From NCBI GenBank assembly GCA_023078685.1, contig JALGAS010000003.1, positions 4,278,001 to 4,342,000 of the forward strand: DNA of 64,000 nt. The letters run 5' to 3'. Source of the DNA: Neopestalotiopsis rosae. Taxonomy: Eukaryota > Ascomycota > Sordariomycetes > Amphisphaeriales > Sporocadaceae. Under the pieces are notes generated by a model that did no database searches, was not told where the DNA came from, and was given only the letters and a program-made list of their open reading frames with translations. This document shows, in pieces, positions 38,394 through 46,795 of the stretch. Numbering within the stretch: the stretch's first letter is position 1; every line of letters starts with the position of its first letter. Both the position numbers and the translations under genes were made by a program.

Positions 38394-39197
38394 ATGTTCG
38401 ATAAGTTTCGGCGGTTTTTTCGAAAGTCCCCGCAGGACGGCTCGGATGCTCGACGCATCCGGGCACAACTTGCAAGATATGCTCGAGGCAATGAACCAGA
38501 GGTTCTGGTAAGCCCTGTACACCATCACGATGTCCTTCTGGTTCCCGCCCCGGAAGTGGCTTACTCCAACTCACGAGACGAGGTGCGACGTAGGTCCGCC
38601 GATAGGGCGGTAGTCTATAGGAAATCTACCGCTGATAGCTCATTCGTATATGGGAAGGTCAAGCAGGGAATAGTCGTCTCAGAGCACGAGGTCCAGCCCG
38701 ACGACGAAGACGTCAGATCTCGCATCCGAGCTGGTACTGTGGACTCTGGCTACTGTTCGCTGGACTCGGAGGACCAATCCTCGCCCGCTGTCAAGATTGC
38801 TGCCAAGATGCAGAGCGTCGCGGACGCCGTGATGTTGGACATTATGGCCGAGGACTGCGGCTACGATATAGGTGAGTCATGTCTGATGGGTCTTGAAGAG
38901 CCCTGGTACAAGGTCAACGATGACCCTGGATCACATTGTCGTTCCGTGGTAAGTACGGACAGTGACGGCGTCGACTCCATCATCAAGACTTGGTTGGACG
39001 ATGTTGTCGATCGAGCCCCAAAGCTAGGAATCCCGCGAGTGCGGAGAGAAGATGCGCATCGCAGCGACTGGGATGTGATTCTGAATCGAGGAATCGATGA
39101 TGATCATCCGTCACGAATCGCGGCCGCGAGGTGTTCTGGGGGTATGTTCCCTGATGATTTCATACACCAATCTTATGTAGAAGGCCAAGTAGGTTAA
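38394..39197 (+). CDS. Hypothetical acidic protein
   Basis: A single-exon frame of 267 residues from the ATG at 38394 (MFDKFRRFFRKSPQDGSDAR). A basic N-terminus is followed by a mostly acidic, Asp/Ser-rich chain. Two segments look helical: VKIAAKMQSVADAVMLDIMA and SIIKTWLDDVVDRAPKLG. A DSGYCS sequence in the middle matches the form of a DSGxxS phosphodegron. No signal peptide, membrane helix or known domain was recognised. The frame continues upstream without ATG to 38319, so a 5' extension is unlikely. Probably a lineage-specific fungal protein. Confidence 0.6.
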   Translation: MFDKFRRFFRKSPQDGSDARRIRAQLARYARGNEPEVLVSPVHHHDVLLVPAPEVAYSNSRDEVRRRSADRAVVYRKSTADSSFVYGKVKQGIVVSEHEVQPDDEDVRSRIRAGTVDSGYCSLDSEDQSSPAVKIAAKMQSVADAVMLDIMAEDCGYDIGESCLMGLEEPWYKVNDDPGSHCRSVVSTDSDGVDSIIKTWLDDVVDRAPKLGIPRVRREDAHRSDWDVILNRGIDDDHPSRIAAARCSGGMFPDDFIHQSYVEGQVG

Positions 39198-39945
39198 GTT
39201 AATTGTGCAATCCCCTTCCCTTTTCCTGATCTCCTAGTAATGAAAGAGATCAAAGATACTGATAATGATAGGTGGCGTAGACATTTGCTTTATCCTGCCG
39301 GGAAGTATTCGTGAAAGAACGGTTTAAAAAGTGCAGCGTGTCTCGCCCTATTCAACTGGCAACAAGTATAGTAGATCTATTTTCCCCAAAGCTTTACCGA
39401 TTATCTGCAATATTTTTCCTATATATTTGCTTTTCAACCCAATGTGAAATCTCGAATTTTTCTTCACTTACACAGTATCGGCTAAACTTGGAAGCTGTAA
39501 AAGGAAGTGGTTTGACACTCTACAAATTATATGATAAGGTATAGACACAGAGAATCTTGTTTCGCGTCAAGATGAAGTGCTTCTTTCAAGTTGAACATGG
39601 TCATCTCAAACGAATTTCTCTCATCACCAGCTATCTACTCAGCATGAGGCCAACTTCTTATTTTGGCATGGAATGATAACATGTTGATCACACTGGAATT
39701 CGTCACAGCAATATAATCAATGAATAATATAAATTCAATGTAAATTCAATATCTTAAGCTCCTACGGGGTGGCCACCCATACTTTTTCTGAAGGAATGTA
39801 CTTTATCGACAGTCTATACGCTCGCAGCGTCTCCCGCACCAATCAAGTCGCATCATCCATGCTAAGATTCGAAAGCCACGAAGAACTCCTTGGAACTCTC
39901 CAAGAGAGGAAAGCTTCAGGAGGGACGGAAAACTCCCAAAGGAAT
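39198..39945. other. AT-rich intergenic stretch
   Basis: Clearly richer in A and T than the flanking genes, especially 39230-39760 (runs such as AATATAATCAATGAATAATA). This could be the product of repeat-induced point mutation or simply a 3' region. No gene seen. Confidence 0.55.
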
Positions 39946-40287
39946 TTACTTGGGGCCCAGGGTGCAGCTGATGGTGGTCTGGACCTGAGGGGGGCCAACA
40001 TCGACGACGCCCGGGCCGTAGGTGTAGGTGTCGCTGCCGTCGACGCCGTGGGCGTGGCAGTTGAGGCTGGCGGGGGCGTTGATCACCTCAATGTGGGAGA
40101 CGCTCAAGTCGGTGTAGACGGTCTGGACGGAGCCGTCGGCGGGCACCCACTGCGTGAAGACGGCGTCGGCGGCGCCCTGGAACTCGACCTCAGCGGTGAA
40201 GGTGCTGCGGCGGGCAGCGCCCTCGGCGCGGGCGGCGAGGCCAGTGCTGGCCAGGAGGGCGGTAGCGGCAAGAGTGAGGAACTGCAT
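39946..40287 (-). CDS. Small secreted protein (effector candidate)
   Basis: A 113-residue intronless frame from the ATG at 40287. MQFLTLAATALLASTGLAAR is a typical signal peptide, and a dibasic AARR (residues 24-27) could be a processing site. The mature part is short and beta-rich in appearance (STFTAEVEFQGAADAVFTQW, SVQTVYTDLSVSHIEVINAP) with two cysteines, C77 and C108, able to form one disulfide. GVVDVGPPQVQTTISCTLGP closes the chain. The coding sequence is strikingly GC-rich compared with the AT-rich flank on its 3' side. No enzyme motif is present. Similar small secreted proteins are common in plant- and insect-associated ascomycetes, but I cannot name a family. Confidence 0.8.
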   Translation of the reverse strand: MQFLTLAATALLASTGLAARAEGAARRSTFTAEVEFQGAADAVFTQWVPADGSVQTVYTDLSVSHIEVINAPASLNCHAHGVDGSDTYTYGPGVVDVGPPQVQTTISCTLGPK

Positions 40288-40507
40288 TTTGATAATGGTT
40301 TGGTGGAGATTCAAGGTTGGCTGGTTGTTTTGTTTGCGTAGAAATGTAGAGATGTAGTGTTTGTGAGTCTGAAGATTGAATGTTGTGATGATTCAAAAAA
40401 GGTCTTCTGGAAGGGCTGCCTTGAGGGTTTATATATCCGTCAAGTCCATGCAAACTGCTTGTACTTTGAGTATATCGGCGAGTCAACGAGCAGTTGTCAT
40501 GTTCAGC

Positions 40508-41325
40508 TCAGAAGTTGCTGTGCCTTGAACACTGCCACTCGGTGAGGTTGTCGGGTATCGTAAAGTCAGCCTCCACACTGCTGTCCGAGAGCTGAATATC
40601 GTCGAGGCGAGTACGAGCGTTGGCTTCCTCCTCCGTGTAGTACAACGTTGCCTTGAATGTTATTTCCCTTCGCGTACTGGTTATGAGTGGAACGGGCGTA
40701 TTACGATGAGATGTCACTCAGGCGTTCTTGAAAATGTACGTAATTGTTTGTGGGGTTGCTGGATGCCAAGGTCAGAATAACGTGTGGCTTGCCGGCCGGC
40801 ACCTTTCCGGCCTCGCAAGTGAATTCTTCGAATTCTTCGAATGCCTCTTAATTCTATTTTTATTTTAGTGTTGGGTATGTTGACTTTGGGGGATGGGTTC
40901 GGCGGTGTATGCGAGAGGTGTTCTGTGATTTTGAAGGATTCTGTTGTCTTCCGTGGGCATGACGTGATACTCGGATGTATAGGCTATCAAGCTATCTGTA
41001 TCGATAATGCCACTATGAACCTCTTCGGTACCCCGGGCTTTACCGGATCACATGGTAGCCGGCAATGAGAAGGAATTGACTTCAACAGCCTTGCTCTTAG
41101 CGTGTAGCACTGCCATATGTTAAAGAGCAGAGCCCCCAAAGTCAGCCGCCACGATTGGAGTCGAGCTTTGAGGATCAGCCGCAGAGGACGCAGATTGGCC
41201 ATCATCAAAGACGGGTTACTGAGAACAACCAACGAGGTGCCGTGCTTATCGGCGCAGTCATTTGACAACTCATATGATGACGCCTGACTAGCGGCGGAAT
41301 CAGGTGCGTCCGCGAGTACCAACAC
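40508..41325 (-). pseudogene. Decayed coding segment in several frames
   Basis: Four protein-like stretches follow one another on the minus strand in changing frames. From 41325 one frame reads LVLADAPDSAASQASSYELS. From about 41190 a second reads DDGQSASSAADPQSSTPIVA and continues to 40865 through a TAA at 41122-41120 and a TGA at 41050-41048 (between them HMAVLHAKSKAVEVNSFSLP; after them EEVHSGIIDTDSLIAYTSEY). From 40850 a third reads FTCEAGKVPAGKPHVILTLA. From 40717 a fourth reads REITFKATLYYTEEEANART and EADFTIPDNLTEWQC. Both stops could arise from CAA and CGA by C-to-T change. I recognise no family. An intact multi-exon gene could not be built. Confidence 0.35.
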
Positions 41326-42100
41326 CCAAAATAAATTTGGTGAGTGGAGATGCGCAAGTTACCTGGTTTCACTCTTTGCTCGGGAAGGCGATGATGAGAA
41401 GCAAGGGAGACGATATTCGCGAAGTCGAGTCAACAGTGTTTCCACAGTAGTCTAATCCGTCGTGGTCAGCACTCTCCTGAACGTTTTCTCGTCGGAAAGT
41501 ATATGTTCATGTGAGATTAGATACGGAATAAATCCCGTGGCCATCAGCAAAAGCGTAGCAGCAACCGGAATAGACTTTGAGGCGGCAACTAGCCAATCAA
41601 CCGTCTCGAACGTATTTCTGTGGTAAGCAGCGATACGAGAAGAATAGGTGAGCAGAAGATACTAACGTTCTCTTCTCCCGGTCGGTAGTTACGTTGTTTC
41701 CATGGGTAAAAACTTGGCTTTGCTTACCCCAGATTATACATGTAGGTAGGACCCTGAAACCCCACAAAAACTGGGCTGGGGAGAGGTGACGTGGGGTAAC
41801 AGTTGCCTAACATACCTACCAGGCTACCTGCCTTAGGTGACCGGCAGGTACGTCTTGAACAAACGGTCCATCCTTCCTGGACTCCTTGGTGCTTTCTTTA
41901 TTCCAGGACGAATCTGCAAAATACACGTTCCACATCCAAAATTAGACACAACGATTGTACGAAGCCAATAGTCTTTCTTGCAGCTTGTCGAAGAGGCTCG
42001 CACCTGTGAACTCACCATAGCCCCTCTCACTTATCCCATACGGAATTAACATCACCTTCCAGCGAGACTCCGTGTTACTGGCCAGCGCCCATGGCGGAAT
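41326..42100. other. Intergenic, upstream of the UCH gene
   Basis: About 0.8 kb with no coding frame of note. TAGGTAGG and ACATACCTACC motifs near 41740 and 41810 belong to a short dispersed motif seen in many gaps of this window. Confidence 0.5.
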
Positions 42101-43004
42101 ATGGCAACCAAGAAGTGCTGGTACATGTTGGGTAAGGCTGACGTTGAAGACCACACCACATCACGGTCCACCCCCTCCTCTCGTCATTCTTTTCAATTCC
42201 GCGGTTGTCCGAACCATCAGCTAAGAAAAGCCCCTCGTTGTAACAGAGAACCACCCCGATGTAATGAACCAATTGGCAGCCAAGCTCGGCTTGGGCGCAG
42301 GAGAACTCAGCTTCTACGATGTCTACTCGCTCGATGAGCCCGAGCTGATGGCGCATATCCCTCGCCCCGTCCTGGCTCTGCTAGTCATCATACCCCTCAC
42401 GCCCGCGTGGGACAAGTAAGACCAACAAACACATTTTCTCACAACGGTTCAACTCAGCTTACCTGTTCTTGTCAGAGACCGCCGCGCTGAGGACGCCGAC
42501 AAGGGCGAGTACGAAGGCGTTGGTCCCGATGAGCCCGTTATTTGGTTCAAGCAAACTATAGGCCACGCATGCGGTTCGATTGGTCTGCTTCACTGCGCCA
42601 TCAACGGCCCTGCGGCTGCTCATATTCAGCCCGGCTCGACCTTGGACGAGATACGCTCAGCAGCGCTGCCGCTAAAGATGAAGGAACGAGCTGACATGCT
42701 TTACAATTGCGACGCCTTCGAGCAAGCCCACAAGTCTGTCGAACAAGTTGGCGACACTGGCATCCTAGACAAGGCGGAAAACAATGGCCAGCACTTTGTC
42801 GCCTATGTCAAGGCGGAAGGCCATCTATGGGAACTCGAAGGTTCACGGAAAGGCCCGTTGGATCGTGGCAGCCTCGACGAAGATGAAGATGTCATGAGCC
42901 CAAGGGCATTGGACTTGGGCTTGAAGCGCACCATAAAGGTAGAGCAAGATGGCGGTGGCACAGATCTTCGTTTCAGTTGCATTGCCTTGGCAAAGAAGTC
43001 TTGA
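42101..43004 (+). CDS. YUH1: Ubiquitin carboxyl-terminal hydrolase, UCH family (Yuh1/UCHL3-like)
   Basis: Three exons: 42101-42131, 42247-42415 and 42476-43004, with introns of 115 and 60 nt; 242 residues. The 31-nt first exon was placed because it restores KKCWYMLENHPDVMNQLAAK, matching the W-x-P-L-E-x-N-P-E-V start of UCH enzymes. The enzymes cleave small adducts from the ubiquitin (or Nedd8/Rub1) C-terminus in the cytosol. The oxyanion Gln93 and nucleophile Cys99 sit in VIWFKQTIGHACGSIGLLH, and His173 in NNGQHFVAYV. The third triad position, usually Asp in ELDG, is Glu188 here (LWELEGSRKGP). The crossover-loop region, around TLDEIRSAALPLKMKERADM, is normal. The stop is 57 bp from that of the convergent MFS gene. 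Confidence 0.93.
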
Positions 43005-43061
43005 TTTCTTCTATTTATAACCCAGACAGGCAGCTGACCGACCATAGTCCATCCAACGAAA

Positions 43062-45119
43062 TCATTTGCGAAGTAGGCCGAATAACGTGAAATCACCCCT
43101 CAGGCCAGTCATGTCCAAGAGATCATGACGATGAAAGAAGCTGCGGTTTCTCTTGCCATACACATCTGATGACTGTCAGTCCGTGCTTTATGATAGCCTG
43201 AAAAGAGTTGGTACCCTCTGTACGAATGACTTACACATTGGGATGCTAAGCAGGCAGATCACTACCTGCACCGAGGCGAGCGCGATAAATGTCTCCCTGA
43301 TGCCGCCTTCGACCAACCAATCATACGCCTTGAAGGTCAAGCCGAAGCTGAACATGTTTTTGAAAATGATCAAACATGTGAAGCCCTCAACGGCCAGGTC
43401 GCCTGCGAATAACAATGAGTAAACCGGATAACGAGAGATGAAAATCTTCATTGCGACTTACGATACGCATCGACAATGTAGAGAGAGCTGGCCACTGCTC
43501 CTATAACCATACCACATACTTCAAACCCAAAGAAAATGATTGGCACGACCCAGTGGTACTCGCCTCTCAATGTTCCCACGCTCGTAATGGCAAACCCATA
43601 AAGCCCGAGACAACCAAAGATGAGCTGAGGTATAACCAACCAGATACGGAACTCTGGTTCATAAATGCCGCCGTTGCGTTTGGTCAAGAACTTGGCGCTC
43701 CAATCCGCAAGAAGTCCTGCGATGATAAAGCCAAGCAAAGCACCAAGAAAGGGTCCGACATAAGCATACCCCGTATCCACTTCATTCCAGAAGAGCGGAG
43801 GACCCAAGAATATTGCTGCCAAGACGACACCAATGAATACAGTCCAGCCAATCATGGTACCTTGAATCAAACAAGCCCAGAGAAAGGCAGGCTGCACGAA
43901 TAATGGGAAGGGACGGAAGAAGAGTTTGAAGAAGCTCTCATCCGTCTTGCGACCATCAAAGGGGGATAGCGACTGGCCGAAAGTCTTGCGAGTTGAGACG
44001 GACGCAGAATGATCGCTATGCGGAGCCGACGGAGACCCTGTAGCCATCTTCTCGTGGTCATGAGGGTGTGGAGAATCCTCTGGAGAGTCCTCAATGGCAA
44101 CCATGTCGGTGTTGAGGGCGGCGTCTCGCCTAAAGGAAGTTTCTGGGCAAAAGAGAAACACGGCGAAAAAGGATGCACCGCAAAATATGGCCACGAGATA
44201 AAAAGTCCACCACCACCCGATGGTGTGGGTTATCTTGCCCACCACGATGGGGGTGAAAAAGGCACCTCCAAAAACAGCCAGATTGGTGAAAGCCATGCGT
44301 TTGCCTCTCTCCTGTGGGCCAAAGTCAGGTCAGTCTGTCCATCAAAGTGAGCGTTGCACCTACATGGACAAAGTAAAGATCTCCCACGGCTGCATTTACC
44401 AGCGACTCGAATGGTGCTGTTCCGACGCCCTGTATAATCCTGGACCATAAGAGGCTTGTATAATCTCTCTGCTTCCCAACAGCGCCTGCCCAGGCACTGG
44501 ATGCCACCACAAGCAATAACCCTATCAGGAAGGCATGTCTCTTCCCCCATATTCTGCTCGAAGGAACGAAGAACATGCCGGCAAATCCTACACCGAGCAA
44601 GAAATAACCCGTTAGGATGGCAATGTAGGTAAAGTTGAGGGTAAAGTACAAGGTCAGCGTCAATGTGTTGGCTGCCAGGATCGGGCCCAAAGCTGTCGCG
44701 AAAATGGCCGTCACGGATAGTATAAAGGTGATGAGGTCGCGCCTCCATAGAGGCCAGTTCAAGGGATCATTTGGATCATCGGAGGGTTGTGGGTGCTGTG
44801 CGCGCCATTGCCATCATGGTCAGAAAGAGGACGAAGGATTGAGTGGAGCAGAGTATACGAACCAGTATAATGGGTATGGGTCCACTTCTGTCGCATTTCA
44901 AACCTCGCGCGTCTATCGTGTCCGCAGTCTGTGGTCTGTCTGGATCGTCAAAGTATCGCGTTGTTCCTGAATGTGTGCATCTTTTCCTCAGCATTCACAG
45001 ACATTCCTCGGAGGAGGGGCGCATTTCCACGAATTCGCGGTTGCACGCGCGCATGCGGATAAGGCGGGCTTACCTGGTACGTGATCGAGGACAGTGTCCT
45101 CGAGTATACCGAGCCCCAT
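43062..45119 (-). CDS. MFS transporter, 12-TM (DHA1/Hol1-like)
   Basis: Six exons: 45119-45074, 44966-44863, 44795-44364, 44311-43462, 43402-43235 and 43165-43062; 567 residues. Frame continuity holds across all five introns (107, 67, 52, 59 and 69 nt). Exon 2 uses a weaker donor, GTTCGT. The start MGLGILEDTVLDHVPGT and the block PQPSDDPNDPLNWPLWRRD are typical of a fungal Hol1-like MFS group. Helices follow in two sets of six around a long acidic/His loop (IEDSPEDSPHPHDHEKM). Motifs include FVHERGKRMAFTN, WWWTFYLVAIFCGASFF and the C-terminal IPMYVYGKRNRSFFHRHDLL. It is a plasma-membrane proton-coupled transporter; substrate unknown. It is transcribed divergently from the CFEM gene. Confidence 0.9.
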
Positions 45120-46176
45120 GTCGGCGATGGGACGTTATGATCACTGACCACCACGCAAAGATAGAGTCGTCGTTGTAGTCGTCTGGATGGTGGTTTGACG
45201 TTTGATGTTTGGTCGACGCTTTAACCAAAACGAAGACGCCGACTGCCGACGGCTTCGTCGGGGTAGTAAAGGTTAAAATCAATATGTGGTTTAAGCTTCT
45301 TTAGCTGAAAGCTGGTGGCGCCCTGCAGCTTCCCTTTGGCCCCTCGTTCTCTCGGTAGGTAGGTCGTACTTGACCCTATATCGATTCCCGGAAGTTAATT
45401 TCACCAGGCCTGGCTTGGCTACCCCAAATTCATTTCATGTGGCTACTTGGCTACCTACATAGGTCGTACCTGCTTTCTTGTCTCTCATTGCGGCAAGTAT
45501 TAACACAGAACAAAAAGACAAGACCGGAATCTTCAAAAGATTTTACTTTTTTCTCGAAAGCTGCATACTATAACAATTGTTGACTTTATTCTCCATGTAG
45601 GTCGTGAGAAGCATCACAACAGCATCACGCCACCACATTACAGAATTGTCAAAGCGACATAGGCGAGTCCAAATGAGATGAGGGGATCTCAATTCCTGGC
45701 GTCTATGCGTTTGGATTGTCATTGGTTGGCGCGACTGCCACCGAGGTTCTCGGTGTTGCTAGAAGTGCGAATTGGGGTAAGCGGAAGAGACGGTTGCACT
45801 GACATTGTCTCTCTTTCCCCCAAAGCAGCTACGTTGACGCAGTTCCCTAATACCAAGCTCCCTATCCATGTAATGCCATGTCACCTCTTTTTAACTCTGT
45901 TGGCTCAGGCAGGTAGATATGGTACCGTGTTGGCTGTAGATCAAAGGGCGGGCAGACAATAATTGCGACTACCCGAGCACCTCTCTGGCTGGCTTCGAGC
46001 TCGAGTGCCACCACCAAGAGCCTAGTTTCAGCTCTTCCACGTGCTGTCACTTTCAGCTTCCCGTCCCATCCTCACGCGTTTTGTTCGTTCGTGAATCCTC
46101 TCTGTATTGCTCTCCTACTTCTGAACCTGTCATCGTACCTAGAAATAATCGCAATCACACTCATACAGAAAGCACC
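45120..46176. promoter_or_regulatory. Divergent region, MFS / CFEM genes
   Basis: About 1.06 kb between two start codons. GGTAGGTAGG, CTACCTACATAGG and similar copies lie at 45353-45470. Pyrimidine-rich sequence precedes the CFEM start. Promoter role inferred from orientation. Confidence 0.4.
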
Positions 46177-46795
46177 ATGAAGTTTCAACTTCTCTTTGCC
46201 ACCTTCGTCGCCCTGGTCGTCGCACAGGACGGACTACCAGATTGCGCCGTGAGTGTTTCTCCGCTACTGCCCTTGAGCTGTCTCATACGTCTTTGCAGAC
46301 AGCGAAGCAGCTCTCGATGCGGCAATGACAGACAATTGACTGACTCTCGACTTGTAGAAAAACTGCGTCACCCAATTCACAACGGGCGACAATATCGGCG
46401 GCTGTCCCCAGATCAATGCGCAGTGCATATGTTCTCAGCAGAGCTTCATCAGCGGCATTGCCTGCTGTCTCGCCGACGTCTGCAGCGCCGCTGACCAGCA
46501 GGCCGCTGTCGACTACGCCGTCAAGTTCTGCGGCAGCTTTGGCGTTACCGTCCCCAGCGCCGTGTCTTGCACGTCGACGGCTACGGCTACGGGCACTTCC
46601 ACCGCCGACAGCAGCTCCACCGGATCGGTCACCAGTACCGGAACAGCTGGAAGCGTCACTACCACTGCTACTACCGGCACCGCGGCTTCAGCAACGGCAG
46701 CGTCCACTACCAGCCAGAATGCTGGCTCGTCGGGCAGTTCCGGTAGTGTAGGTATTGTGGGCGGCCTTGCTGCTGCTGTACTCGCCCTTTTGTAG
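46177..46795 (+). CDS. CFEM-domain protein, predicted GPI anchor
   Basis: Two exons, 46177-46248 and 46358-46795, with a 109-nt intron; 169 residues. A signal peptide (MKFQLLFATFVALVVAQ) precedes a CFEM domain with the eight canonical cysteines at 23, 27, 40, 47, 49, 60, 61 and 66 (ADVC), plus C82. CFEM proteins sit in the cell wall or membrane and in some fungi bind heme through an Asp four residues after the third cysteine; here that residue is Asn44 (GCPQINAQCIC), so classical heme binding is doubtful. A Ser/Thr-rich spacer of ~60 residues and a hydrophobic tail (GIVGGLAAAVLALL) after small residues SSGSSGS fit GPI attachment. Confidence 0.92.

Noticed and set aside
40821..40841. GAATTCTTC repeat considered as a heat-shock element
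   Set aside because: The spacing between GAA and TTC units is zero or three, not the two required by the consensus, and it lies inside a coding-like relic.
28446..41325. Secondary-metabolite or toxin cluster
   Set aside because: None of the core enzymes (PKS, NRPS, terpene cyclase, P450) is present. The aminomutase and MFS genes are separated by housekeeping genes.
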